Positions 1 to 7,068 of a DNA stretch of 12,023 nt are shown here, piece after piece (within the stretch, counting starts at the first letter, position 1; every line of letters begins with the position of its first letter). Both the position numbers and the translations under genes were made by a program. This stretch comes from Fimbriiglobus sp. (lineage in GTDB: Bacteria; Planctomycetota; Planctomycetia; Gemmatales; Gemmataceae): contig JANXTD010000041.1 in assembly GCA_025352585.1 (NCBI GenBank), positions 1 to 12,023 of the forward strand, in the 5' to 3' direction. The notes beneath the pieces were generated by a model, which had not been told where the DNA came from, ran no database searches, and saw only the letters and a program-made list of their open reading frames with translations.

Positions 1-8
1 GTGGACGA

Positions 9-23
9 CACCAGTGGCTGGTG
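9..23. repeat. Perfect 6-bp inverted repeat near left edge
   Basis: CACCAG, a 3-nt TGG loop, then CTGGTG form a perfect short hairpin. It lies in the unassigned left end (1-101), beyond the stop codon of the minus-strand metallophosphoesterase. No U-tract follows on either strand, so a terminator role is weak. The neighbouring gene to the left is outside the window, so its role cannot be judged. Confidence 0.3.
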
Positions 24-94
24 ACGGCTTTGTCTCCCCCCACCAGCATTGTCCCCACGGATTTGTTCCCCTCGCTCGCGCGTCGGGCTAACAA

Positions 95-111
95 GACGGC
101 CTCACCCCGTC
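95..111 (-). terminator. Weak terminator-like stem at the metallophosphoesterase 3' end
   Basis: On the minus strand, GACGG and CCGTC flank a 7-nt loop and are followed by TTGTT. The stem overlaps the stop codon of the metallophosphoesterase gene. It is only 5 bp long with a short T-rich tail, so it is a marginal candidate rather than a confident Rho-independent terminator. Confidence 0.2.
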
Positions 112-872
112 GGCTTTACCGGGCAGAAGTAGCCCGAAATCTTCGGCGGCACCGGCATCCCCGGCGGGTGGACGTAGCGGCCCCTGCGGTACACGTCGGT
201 CAACATCGACTGCGCCACCGGGTCGAGCGGGGCCGCCATCACCGCGGCGACCGTGCGGCCGATGTCGTACTCCGCCTCGTGCAGCGTCACCACGCCGTCC
301 TCGAGCAGCGCGTAGCGGGCCTTCGGGTTGCCGTCGCGCGGTAGCCCGACGCTGCCGGGGTTCACGACCGTCGTGCGGCCGGCCTTCAGCATGAACGGCA
401 AGTGCGTGTGGCCCACCAACAGCAAGTCCACCGGGCAGCCGGTGAGCCGCGCGGCCCACGCCTCCGGGTCGTTCGGCACGTACTCGTCCATCGGGTCGCG
501 CGGCGAGGCGTGGACCATCATGACGCGCTGGCCCTCGATCGCGAGCAGCTTGGTCGTCGGCAGCGAGCCGAGGTAGCGGACGTGTTCGGGCGGGAGTTGC
601 TGGCGGGTGTGCCGGCGCGTGGACATCGTCAGGAACCGGAAGCCGCTGACGCCGACGATGTCGACGTCCTGGGCCGCGCCGTGGTCGTGGTTGCCGCGGA
701 CGCAGTGGGTGGCGTGGCGCATCACCCAGTGGACGCAGCAGGCCGGGTCGGGGCCCTAATCGACGATGTAACCCAGACAAAGCACCGCGTCGAACGGCCC
801 GCGCGCCGCAACCACGACCGCTTCGAGCGCGGCGGCGTTGCCGTGGATGTCCGAGACGACGAGTGCTCTCAT
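102..872 (-). pseudogene. Metallophosphoesterase (YfcE/MJ0936-like) with in-frame stop
   Basis: The reading frame from ATG at 872 to TGA at 102 encodes a 256-codon calcineurin-like phosphoesterase, interrupted by TAG at codon 39 (756-758). Both sides of the stop match the family: an N-terminal DIHGN (Asp8, His10), then after the stop RGNHDHG (Asn61, His62), VHASP (His121), GHTH (154-157) and NPGSVG (171-176). These are the metal-ligand and catalytic motifs of small YfcE/MJ0936-type phosphodiesterases. The family normally has a GDxxDYGP stretch around codons 34-41; here it reads GYIVD-stop-GP, so the bridging metal-ligand Asp is Tyr and the following Tyr codon is TAG. The start is supported by GGGAAG six bases upstream (879-884), with a possible TACGAT -10 at 905-910 (minus). 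Frame 102-725, starting at a GTG, stays open but lacks the DxH motif and is unlikely to be active. A sequencing error, or rescue by readthrough, cannot be excluded. Confidence 0.8.
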
Positions 873-974
873 CAACCGCTTCCCTCAGCCGGGGCGACTT
901 CTTGATCGTAGAAGCGCCGCCCCGCGATTGGTAGACGCCCGCCGCGATTTTCCCACTCCCACCGGCGCGACCGC

Positions 975-980
975 TATCAT
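975..980 (+). promoter_or_regulatory. Candidate -10 element (TATCAT)
   Basis: TATCAT sits in the context CCGCTATCAT, 36 bases upstream of the ATG at 1017. The same CCGCTAT-AT context occurs before the YkgJ-type gene at the right end. A -35 hexamer is not convincing: only TTCCCA-like sequence lies at a slightly long spacing. Assignment rests on resemblance to sigma-70 -10 boxes. Confidence 0.35.
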
Positions 981-1016
981 TGCGGGAGTCGGACGGCATA
1001 CCAGGTGGGGCGGCGA

Positions 1017-1334
1017 ATGGAAGAGTACGTTTGCGTCACGGTCCGCGGCACCCCCGGCGAGGCCGAGGCGGCGCTCAAGAGCCGGCTCACCGTTTTCTGG
1101 ACGCACATGCTCCGCGCGAAGCCCGACGACTACGAGAAGGTCTACGCCGAGGCGACCGCCTTCGAGTCGGCCGGGGGTGCGGCGACGCGCGAGTACATGG
1201 TGCAAGTCGACGGCGTGGCCGCGCTGTTGGCCGAGTTGACGGCCGCCGGCCTGGCGTTCGAGCCGCCCGACGAGGCCGAGACGTACAGCAAGTACGAGGC
1301 GACCTCGCCCGACTGGTTCCAGTTGGAGCACTGA
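1017..1334 (+). CDS. Hypothetical protein, 105 aa
   Basis: I do not recognise this family. The product is a small soluble protein of mixed hydrophobic and charged composition, with no signal peptide or membrane segment. An N-terminal strand-like stretch (YVCVTVRG) is followed by a helical region with many Glu, Ala and Lys residues. A central REYMVQVDG stretch and a helix (VAALLAELTAAG) precede an acidic, aromatic C-terminus ending DWFQLEH. The ATG at 1017 is preferred over the in-frame GTG at 1005 because GGTGGGG (1004-1010) lies six bases before it as a plausible ribosome binding site. It is divergent from the metallophosphoesterase gene and has its own -10-like box at 975. Codon use shows the strong third-position GC bias of its neighbours, which supports a real gene. 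Function is unknown. Confidence 0.75.
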   Translation: MEEYVCVTVRGTPGEAEAALKSRLTVFWTHMLRAKPDDYEKVYAEATAFESAGGAATREYMVQVDGVAALLAELTAAGLAFEPPDEAETYSKYEATSPDWFQLEH

Positions 1335-1403
1335 GCAAGTCGCGGCGAGCCAAAGCGTCGGTTGCCCTTGAGCGTTGACGGCCGTGCGGCTACCGCGTCG
1401 CCG

Positions 1404-1931
1404 ATGCGAACCGTCTCCGCCGCGCTGGCTTGCCTCGCCCTGTCGTCGTCCGGCTGCTCCACCCTCGTGGCGGTGCAAGGAATCGACTTGATGGACCTGA
1501 AGACGCGCGCGATGGTCCACGAGACCTTCGGCGAGCCTGCCGAGGTGCGGGCCGTCGGCGGCGAGTTGCGCGAGGTCTACTCGACGCGACGGAAGGTCGC
1601 CGACGGCGGGAACGCGCTCGGCTACGTCTTTCTCGATGTGGTCACGGCGGGGACGGTCGAGGTCGTGCTGTTGCCGTACGAACTCGGCAAGGCGGGGTAC
1701 CACTGCATCAGGGGCCAGCGCGTCGAGTTCACCTACGACGCGGCCGACGCGGTGACCCAGGTCAGTTACAACGGCCTGTACCCCCAGATGCGGCTCGGTT
1801 CGGGCTACGGCTTCGCGGAAGTGACGCCGCAGGAATTCCGCAAGTCGCCGAACGACATGGACCGCGTGGGGGCGGTCTTCGGGGCCGCGCTCCCCGAGGG
1901 TCAGGCCCACGACCGGTACCTGAAGCGTTGA
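1404..1931 (+). CDS. Probable lipoprotein, BamE/SmpA-like fold possible
   Basis: The 175-aa product begins with a short signal-peptide-like segment: Arg2, a hydrophobic Ala/Leu run at residues 4-13, then SSSGC with Cys18 as the likely lipidated residue. The lipobox is not ideal because Ser, not Leu, is at -3. After the cysteine comes TRAMVHETFGEPAEV and a later REVYSTRR, loosely resembling the 'lG-P-------Y' pattern of the BamE/SmpA/OmlA domain; I treat that as a hint only. A hydrophobic segment (GYVFLDVVTAGTVEVVLLPYELG) follows, then a mixed beta-rich C-terminal half. An in-frame TTG at 1362 would add 14 residues, but starting at ATG 1404 puts the signal peptide at the N-terminus. No Shine-Dalgarno sequence is visible. 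It lies 69 bases after the preceding gene and may be co-transcribed with it. An envelope-attached role is inferred; the function is unknown. Confidence 0.75.
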   Translation: MRTVSAALACLALSSSGCSTLVAVQGIDLMDLKTRAMVHETFGEPAEVRAVGGELREVYSTRRKVADGGNALGYVFLDVVTAGTVEVVLLPYELGKAGYHCIRGQRVEFTYDAADAVTQVSYNGLYPQMRLGSGYGFAEVTPQEFRKSPNDMDRVGAVFGAALPEGQAHDRYLKR

Positions 1932-1961
1932 CGACGCGGCTCCTCTGTTGGCGGACGCCGC

Positions 1962-1975
1962 GGCGCGGCCGCGCC
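1962..1975. repeat. 14-bp perfect GC palindrome
   Basis: GGCGCGGCCGCGCC is fully self-complementary and lies 31 bases after the stop of the lipoprotein gene, upstream of the CBS/phosphatase gene. It could help form a terminator stem or a binding site, but no T-run follows. In DNA this GC-rich such palindromes arise by chance, so it is recorded only as a visible structure. Confidence 0.3.
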
Positions 1976-2061
1976 ATCCTCCGCCGCGACTCGATATGGG
2001 CACCGAAGTGCTAAACTGTCCGCGTTGACTCTTCCGGCTCGCCTCGATTGGAGACGCCCCC

Positions 2062-3255
2062 GTGCCGCCCGCCGAGTTGACCGTCCGCCAAGTGATGGAA
2101 CTCCACCCCGTCGTCGTGCCGGCCGGCACGCCGATCCAGGCCGTCGTCACGCTGATGCACGACCGCCGCATCGGCTCGGTCCTCGTCGTCGAGGGCACCC
2201 GCCTCGTCGGCATTTTCACGGAGCGCGACCTGCTCCGCAACGTCTCCGACGCCGTGCCCGGCTGGCGCGACTACCCCGTCTCGCGGTGGATGACCGCGAC
2301 CCCGCACACCGTGCCGCCGGACATCGGCTGGGACGACGCCGTCGGCCGCATGCACGCCCTGCGCGTGCGGCACCTGCCGGTCGTCGAGGACGACGCGGTG
2401 GTGGGCGTGATCTCGGCGCGGCTGCTGATGGGCCGGCGCGAGGAGTACCTGACCCGGCGCGTCGAGGAGAGCACGCGGCAACTGCGGCAGGCCAACGACC
2501 AGCTCATTGCCCGCGACGGCGAAGTCTTGCACAGCCTGCGCACCGCCGGGCGCTTGCAGACGAAGATCATGCTGCCGCCCGCGCCGCCGACGCGGGCCTG
2601 CCTCAAGTGGGCGCTGCACTTCGAGCCGCTCGACCACCTCGGCGGCGACTACTACGACTTCGCCGAGGAACCGGGCCGGCTCGGATTTTTGATCGCCGAC
2701 GCCAGCGGCCACAGCATCGCCGCCGCGATGGTCGCCATGATGGCCCGCTTCGCCTTCACGCAGGCGGCCCCGAAGTCCGACCCCGCCGCGGTGCTCGGGG
2801 CCATGAACGAGCGGCTGCTCGAAGTCGCCGAGGAGCGCTTCGTCACCGCCTTCTACAGCGTGCTCGACGAGGCGACCGGCGTGTTGCGCTACGCCGCCGC
2901 CGGCCACCCGTACCCGCTGCACTTCCACAAGGCGACCGGCGAAGTCACCCCGCTCGTCGCCCAGGGCTTCCTGTTGGGCGTCATCCCCGGCGAGGTTTAC
3001 GCGGTGCGGTGCCGGCAGCTCGCCCCCGGCGACGTGGTCGTGTTCACGACCGACGGCGTCTCGGAGGCCCGCAACGAGATCGGCGCGATGTACGGCACCG
3101 ACCGCCTCACCGAGTGCCTGCGAATCAACGGCAACCAGTCGGCCGAGGCGCTACTGTGGCTGCTCATGGAGTCGCTGCACGACTTCCGCGGCGACACCCC
3201 CTTCGGCGACGACGTGACGATGGCGGTCCTCGCCGTCGGGGAGTGCGGCCCGTGA
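2062..3255 (+). CDS. CBS-pair / SpoIIE-type PP2C Ser/Thr phosphatase
   Basis: The 397-aa protein has three parts. Residues 8-60 and 73-125 are two CBS motifs (VMELHPVVV and WMTATPHTV starts, each ending in a VVGVIS- or LVGIFT-like strand), expected to form one Bateman module that binds adenine nucleotides. Residues 126-165 form a charged, coiled-coil-like linker. Residues 170-395 are a SpoIIE/RsbU-type metal-dependent phosphatase: GGDYYDF (194-200), DASGHS (213-218), AGHP (280-283), TDGVSEARN (330-338) and GDDVTM (382-387) carry the conserved metal-binding Asp residues. Such phosphatases usually dephosphorylate anti-sigma-factor antagonists in partner-switching pathways; no such partner is in this window. 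There is no membrane segment, so it should be cytosolic. The GTG start has GGAG (2050-2053) eight bases upstream. Its stop overlaps the next gene's GTG (GTGA). A role as a nucleotide-sensing regulatory phosphatase is inferred from the architecture. Confidence 0.9.
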   Translation: MPPAELTVRQVMELHPVVVPAGTPIQAVVTLMHDRRIGSVLVVEGTRLVGIFTERDLLRNVSDAVPGWRDYPVSRWMTATPHTVPPDIGWDDAVGRMHALRVRHLPVVEDDAVVGVISARLLMGRREEYLTRRVEESTRQLRQANDQLIARDGEVLHSLRTAGRLQTKIMLPPAPPTRACLKWALHFEPLDHLGGDYYDFAEEPGRLGFLIADASGHSIAAAMVAMMARFAFTQAAPKSDPAAVLGAMNERLLEVAEERFVTAFYSVLDEATGVLRYAAAGHPYPLHFHKATGEVTPLVAQGFLLGVIPGEVYAVRCRQLAPGDVVVFTTDGVSEARNEIGAMYGTDRLTECLRINGNQSAEALLWLLMESLHDFRGDTPFGDDVTMAVLAVGECGP

Positions 3256-4145
3256 CCCCGGCCGAGGCGATGGCGGAGCGCGAAGCGTACCGCGCGGCCG
3301 TGGGGCCGTGGGCCGACGACCGGCTGGCGCGCCAACGGACGCTCACGAAGCACCCGGTGCGCGACTTCCTCTTCGAGTACTACAACTTCAAGCCGTCGCA
3401 ACTGCTGCGCTGGTCGCCCGGCCTGGGCGTGACACTCGCGGACGTTTCGGCCGCCGACACCGACTGGCCGGCCGACTTCCTCGACGCGCCGGCCGGCGCG
3501 ACCCTCGACTCCGCCCGCTTCTCGCCGCGGCGGCACCGCTACTTGCGCTGGGCGACCGACTACCTGCGGGCCGTCGGCGAGCGCGAGCCGTTCTACGGCT
3601 GCTTCGGCCTGCACGAGTGGGCGATGGTCTACGAGGCCCCCGAAGTCCGCCACGGCCGCGTGCCTTTGCGACTCGGCCGCGCCGGCACCGACGCCCACGT
3701 CGAGGGCACCCCGCTACGCTGCACGCACTACGACGCCTACCGCTTCTTCACGCCGACGGCCGCGCCCCGCAACCGCACGTCGCTGACCCGCGAGGCGACC
3801 GAGGCGCACGACCAACCCGGCTGCGTCCACGTCACGATGGACTTGTACAAATTCGCCTTCAAGCTGGCCCCGTTCTGCGCGTCGGCCGTCGTCGCCGAGG
3901 CGTTCGCGCTGGCCTGCCGCGCCCGCGAACTCGACATGCGCGCGTCGCCGTACGACCTGCACGCTCACGGCCTCGAACCGCTGGCGGTCGAGACGAGAGA
4001 GGGCCGCGAGGAGTACGTCCGCGAGCAGCGCGAGTTGACGGCGACGGCCGCCGGCGTGCGGGCGAAGCTGCTCGGCGAGTACGCGAAGCTGGCGGCAGCC
4101 GTGGCACTTGAACCGGCTCACCCCGTACCCACGACGCCGACCTGA
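3252..4145 (+). CDS. Conserved protein of the actinobacterial '3-methyladenine DNA glycosylase'-labelled family
   Basis: This 297-aa protein matches, from memory, a family common in Actinobacteria that databases often label 3-methyladenine DNA glycosylase. Its hallmarks are HPVRDFLFEYYNFKPSQL with RWSPGLGV soon after, FYGCFGLHEWAMVY, the LRLGRAGTD stretch, LRCTHYDAYRFFTP, QPGCVHVTMDLYKFAFKL and LDMRASPYDL. I see neither the helix-hairpin-helix of AlkA/Tag nor an obvious Mpg/AAG signature, so the enzymatic label should be treated as unverified. No signal peptide or membrane helix is present. The GTG start overlaps the phosphatase stop by four bases and has GGGGAG eight bases upstream, which argues for translational coupling; ATG 3270 is a possible alternative. 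Its 3' end overlaps the convergent DUF3748 gene by 28 bp. The upstream extension of this open frame, back to 2025, is only a shadow of the phosphatase gene. Confidence 0.85.
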   Translation: MTPAEAMAEREAYRAAVGPWADDRLARQRTLTKHPVRDFLFEYYNFKPSQLLRWSPGLGVTLADVSAADTDWPADFLDAPAGATLDSARFSPRRHRYLRWATDYLRAVGEREPFYGCFGLHEWAMVYEAPEVRHGRVPLRLGRAGTDAHVEGTPLRCTHYDAYRFFTPTAAPRNRTSLTREATEAHDQPGCVHVTMDLYKFAFKLAPFCASAVVAEAFALACRARELDMRASPYDLHAHGLEPLAVETREGREEYVREQRELTATAAGVRAKLLGEYAKLAAAVALEPAHPVPTTPT

Positions 4146-5380
4146 TTCGCCCCGCCGACGGTCTGCACGAACGCGACCCACGCTCCGTCGGGCGACACGA
4201 CGCACGCCTCCGGCCGCACCCCCGGCAGTGGCGGCGTCAGCCACGTCGTTACGCCAGTTGTCACGTCGGTCAGGCAGACGCACCCGCCCATGACGAAGGC
4301 GACGCGCTCGCCGTCGGGGTGCCAGGTGAACGCCGACGCGACGGGGATCGAACTGCGCGTGACTTGCCGCAAGTCGCCGCCGACGGGCGAGACGGTCCAA
4401 AACTGCACCACGCCGTCATGGTCCCGTTTCAAAACGCCCACGCGACGGCCCGAGCCGTCGGAGCGCAGCCAGTGCCGCGGGCCGGCGAGGCCGGGGTAGC
4501 GGTGACCGCTCGTGTCGGTCAGCCGGCGCTGCAACGTGCCGCGCGGCGGGGCGGGCCGGCGGGTTGGCGTGCCTTCGAGCGGGCCGTCGCCGGGAGTAGT
4601 CAAGTCGTCGGGCAGATCGACCGCGAACGCCTCGGCGATCGTCGCCCCGTCGGCCGCGACGACGCTGCCCTGGAACGCCAGCGTGCGGCTGTCGCCGACC
4701 CACGCCTCCTCGCAGGCGCGCGAAATCTCGTCGCTGCCGGGCGTCGGGGCGTTGACGGTGCGCGTGACGACGACACTAAACGCGTCGCCGCCGTGGTTGC
4801 GCGGGTGCGTCTCCGGGACGCGCACCGACTTCCCCCGGTCGGCGACGGTGACGTTGCGCTGGTTGAGGTCCGCGTCGGGCGTCCCCGGCGGCAGCTCACT
4901 CAAGACGTGGTCGTCGTAGGTGAACGAAACGAGCCGGCCGGCGGGGTGGGCGACGTGGACGTGCGAGCCGCCGCGCAGCGCCCCCGGCGTGAACGGCGGC
5001 GTCAGGTCGCGCGCGTCGAGGTTGGTCACGCGGGTCCCGTCGAGGGTCACGCCTTGCCGCCGCGCCGGGCCGTAACTCCAGGCCGCGTCGGGGTGCTCGG
5101 GGCCGAGAATGAACAGGACGTTGCCGCTGACGGGGTCGCACGTCGCCACGCCGCAGTGTGCCCCGTGCTGCGACGCGTACAGCGTCTCGACGGCCCCCGT
5201 GCGGGCGTGGACGCGCTCGATCGATGTGCCGTCGAAGTGGCTGCCGGCGGGGTCACTGCGGGTGTCGGAAACGAGCCACTGGCCGTCGGGCGACCAGACG
5301 TTGGTGTGGGTCAGCACGCGGCCGCCGCCGCCGAGCGGCCGGCCCGCGGTGAGCAGCCGGGGCGGCGGCAAGCGGCCCAT
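4118..5380 (-). CDS. DUF3748 (YidR-family) beta-propeller protein
   Basis: The 420-aa product carries the signature segments of the DUF3748 family typified by E. coli YidR: HTNVWSPDGQWLVSDTR (25-41), GPEHPDAAWSYGP (93-105), PFTPGALRGGSHVHV (129-143), FTYDDHV (153-159), PGSDEISRACEEAWVG (214-229), PRHWLR (301-306), GVVQFWTVSP (323-332) and AFTWHPDG (350-357). SPDG-type turns recur near both ends (WSPDG, HPDG, SPDG), as in TolB/WD40-like propellers. The length is normal for the family. Its biochemical role is not established; related propellers include sugar-acid lyases, but I see no basis for assigning that here. No convincing signal peptide is visible. The ATG overlaps the stop of the upstream glycosyltransferase gene by one base (TAATG), so the two are almost certainly one operon with coupled translation. 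Confidence 0.88.
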   Translation of the reverse strand: MGRLPPPRLLTAGRPLGGGGRVLTHTNVWSPDGQWLVSDTRSDPAGSHFDGTSIERVHARTGAVETLYASQHGAHCGVATCDPVSGNVLFILGPEHPDAAWSYGPARRQGVTLDGTRVTNLDARDLTPPFTPGALRGGSHVHVAHPAGRLVSFTYDDHVLSELPPGTPDADLNQRNVTVADRGKSVRVPETHPRNHGGDAFSVVVTRTVNAPTPGSDEISRACEEAWVGDSRTLAFQGSVVAADGATIAEAFAVDLPDDLTTPGDGPLEGTPTRRPAPPRGTLQRRLTDTSGHRYPGLAGPRHWLRSDGSGRRVGVLKRDHDGVVQFWTVSPVGGDLRQVTRSSIPVASAFTWHPDGERVAFVMGGCVCLTDVTTGVTTWLTPPLPGVRPEACVVSPDGAWVAFVQTVGGANQVGVVGTG

Positions 5381-7017
5381 TACTTACTCGCGTCCTGGCG
5401 GTAGAGCACGATCTTGCGGGCCTTGCCCGAGTCGGCGGGGTCGCTCCACTCCAGCGCGACGACCGGCTTGTTGATCTGGTCCCGCGCGACGTTGAGCGCG
5501 GAGGTGAGCCGCGGCTTGGTGAAGGTGGCGTGGTCCTTCTCGCCCTCCTCGAGCACCGCCCAGCGGTAGCGCGGGGCCGGCGGGTCGGGCGGCACGCCGC
5601 GGACGGAGCGGCCGGAGTAGAACTGCGCCCAGTTGTAGGGGTCGAGGATCACGTCCTCGGGGGTCGCGTTCGCCTTGAGGTACTCGCCGAGCACGCGGTG
5701 GCCGTGGCGGTCCTCGTGCAGCGGCTTGGCGGTCGCCGGGAGGCAGGAGGCGAAGATGACGGCGTAGAGCACCCACGAGGCCGCCGGGGTGGTGAGCGGG
5801 CCGCCGAAGATCGGCCGCCAGAAGTCGCGCGTGCCGAACATCACGTACGCCGCCAGGAAGCAGCCGACGAACGCGATCGGCAGCAGGTGCCGCTCCGAGA
5901 GGTAGCCGACCTTCGCGGCCAGCAGCGCCACCACGGCCAAGTTCAGCCCGGCCAGGAGCAGCAGCACGCCGACCGCCGGGTCGGTCCGCAGTCGCCGGAC
6001 CGCGAACGGCAGCGCGATCAGGGCGAAGCCGAGGGGCGCGTAGTGGAAGGTCTTGGTCGCCTCCAGGGCGATCGCCTTGGCCACCCACTGCAACTTACTG
6101 CCGTCGCGCCCCGGGTCGAAGGTCGCCCCGAACAGCGCCGGGCCGGGCGGAGGCGCGGGCACCGCCACGACCGAGCCGGCCATCGCGGCCGCGGCGTTCT
6201 TGAGCGTCACGCCGCCGATCGCCGCCATGTACGGCCCCGCGATGAGCGCCGTGCCCAGGGTCACCGCCAAGCCGCGTCGCAGCGCGCGGGGCACGCCGAC
6301 GCGGCGGTCGAGCGCGGAGACCACGGCGAACAGGCCCATCGTCAAACTGACTAGCAGCCCCTCGGGCCGCACGAGGTAAGCCAGCCCGCCGAACAGCCCG
6401 GCCGTGAAGAAGCCGCGGACGCCGTTGGCTTGCACTGCGATCACTCCGGAGCCCAGGCCGAAGGCGACGAAGACGAGGTACCACGCCTCGGTGAGGCCGT
6501 CGGAGGTGACCCGCGCCGACACCGGCAGCACCTGGAACAAGGCCGCGGCGGCGAACCCCTGCGCCGGCCCGAACAGCCGGCGGCCCAGGAAGTAACTCGG
6601 CACCACGAGTACGAGCGCGCCGAGCATCGAGGCGAGTTGCGTACTGCGCAGCATCGCCGCCGCGAGTTCGCCGTCGTCGGCCGGGGTCGCGACGGCTCGC
6701 ACCACTTTCGACACGGCCAGGACGATCAGCGGGTAGCCGGGCGGGTGCGGCGGCTCGCCCTGGCGGACCACGTCGAGCGCGGTGGCGCAGGGGAACTTGA
6801 CGGCGGCGCGGGCCGGGTCTTCGTACTGGAGCGCGAGTTGCGCGAACCCGATGCTGTCGCGGGCGGTCGTGAAGGTGTGCGTGTAGAGCCAGGCGTGGGC
6901 GGCCACGGAGATCAGGGCCAACCCCGCGAGGGCCGCGCCGTCGGCCCAGGGGAGGCGACGCCGGGTCGGCGCGGCCTCCGCGGGCGGGCGGGCGGTGGGG
7001 CTGGGCGGGCTGCTCAT
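5380..7017 (-). CDS. GT-C family membrane glycosyltransferase (ArnT/PMT-like)
   Basis: The 545-aa protein is a polytopic membrane protein with roughly ten hydrophobic segments: clear ones near residues 26-46, 126-145, 180-196, 204-232, 248-270, 328-341, 348-368, 376-393 and 412-428. The last ~115 residues form a hydrophilic domain. GT-C features include an early acidic loop residue after TM1 (ARDSIGF, Asp54), HPPGYPL (91-97), YLVRPEG (214-220) and YLSERHLLP (372-380), all typical of GT39/ArnT-like polyprenyl-phosphate-sugar transferases, which transfer sugars on the outer face of the inner membrane. Donor and acceptor cannot be read from the sequence. The ATG at 7017 is preferred over an upstream frame start at 7098 because AGGAG (7028-7032) lies ten bases before it and a good promoter sits at 7069-7098. 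It is the first gene of an operon with the DUF3748 gene. Confidence 0.88.
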   Translation of the reverse strand: MSSPPSPTARPPAEAAPTRRRLPWADGAALAGLALISVAAHAWLYTHTFTTARDSIGFAQLALQYEDPARAAVKFPCATALDVVRQGEPPHPPGYPLIVLAVSKVVRAVATPADDGELAAAMLRSTQLASMLGALVLVVPSYFLGRRLFGPAQGFAAAALFQVLPVSARVTSDGLTEAWYLVFVAFGLGSGVIAVQANGVRGFFTAGLFGGLAYLVRPEGLLVSLTMGLFAVVSALDRRVGVPRALRRGLAVTLGTALIAGPYMAAIGGVTLKNAAAAMAGSVVAVPAPPPGPALFGATFDPGRDGSKLQWVAKAIALEATKTFHYAPLGFALIALPFAVRRLRTDPAVGVLLLLAGLNLAVVALLAAKVGYLSERHLLPIAFVGCFLAAYVMFGTRDFWRPIFGGPLTTPAASWVLYAVIFASCLPATAKPLHEDRHGHRVLGEYLKANATPEDVILDPYNWAQFYSGRSVRGVPPDPPAPRYRWAVLEEGEKDHATFTKPRLTSALNVARDQINKPVVALEWSDPADSGKARKIVLYRQDASK

Positions 7018-7068
7018 CGGTCGGGAACTCCTACCGCCAGGGTACCGAAGCGGCCCCGCGCAGGTAGG

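Noticed and set aside
1..49. Possible start of a minus-strand gene (ATG at 49) leaving the left edge
   Set aside because: Only 16 codons are visible, no ribosome binding site is evident and the residues match nothing I recognise.
21..344. Plus-strand frame near the left edge
   Set aside because: Antisense to the 3' half of the metallophosphoesterase gene, Arg/His-rich, without any domain.
88..999. Minus-strand frame overlapping the metallophosphoesterase in another phase
   Set aside because: It is uninterrupted but Arg-rich and featureless; the metal-binding motifs all lie in the frame carrying the internal TAG.
885..2240. Long minus-strand frame across the 105-aa and lipoprotein genes
   Set aside because: Arg/Gly/Val-rich translation without family features, antisense to two better-supported genes.
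2025..3251. Upstream extension of the open frame that ends at 4145
   Set aside because: This part overlaps the CBS/phosphatase gene in another frame and reads as Arg/Pro-rich low-complexity sequence; family-like sequence begins only at about 3252.
4319..5404. Plus-strand frame opposite the DUF3748 gene
   Set aside because: Shadow frame; the minus strand contains all DUF3748 signature segments.
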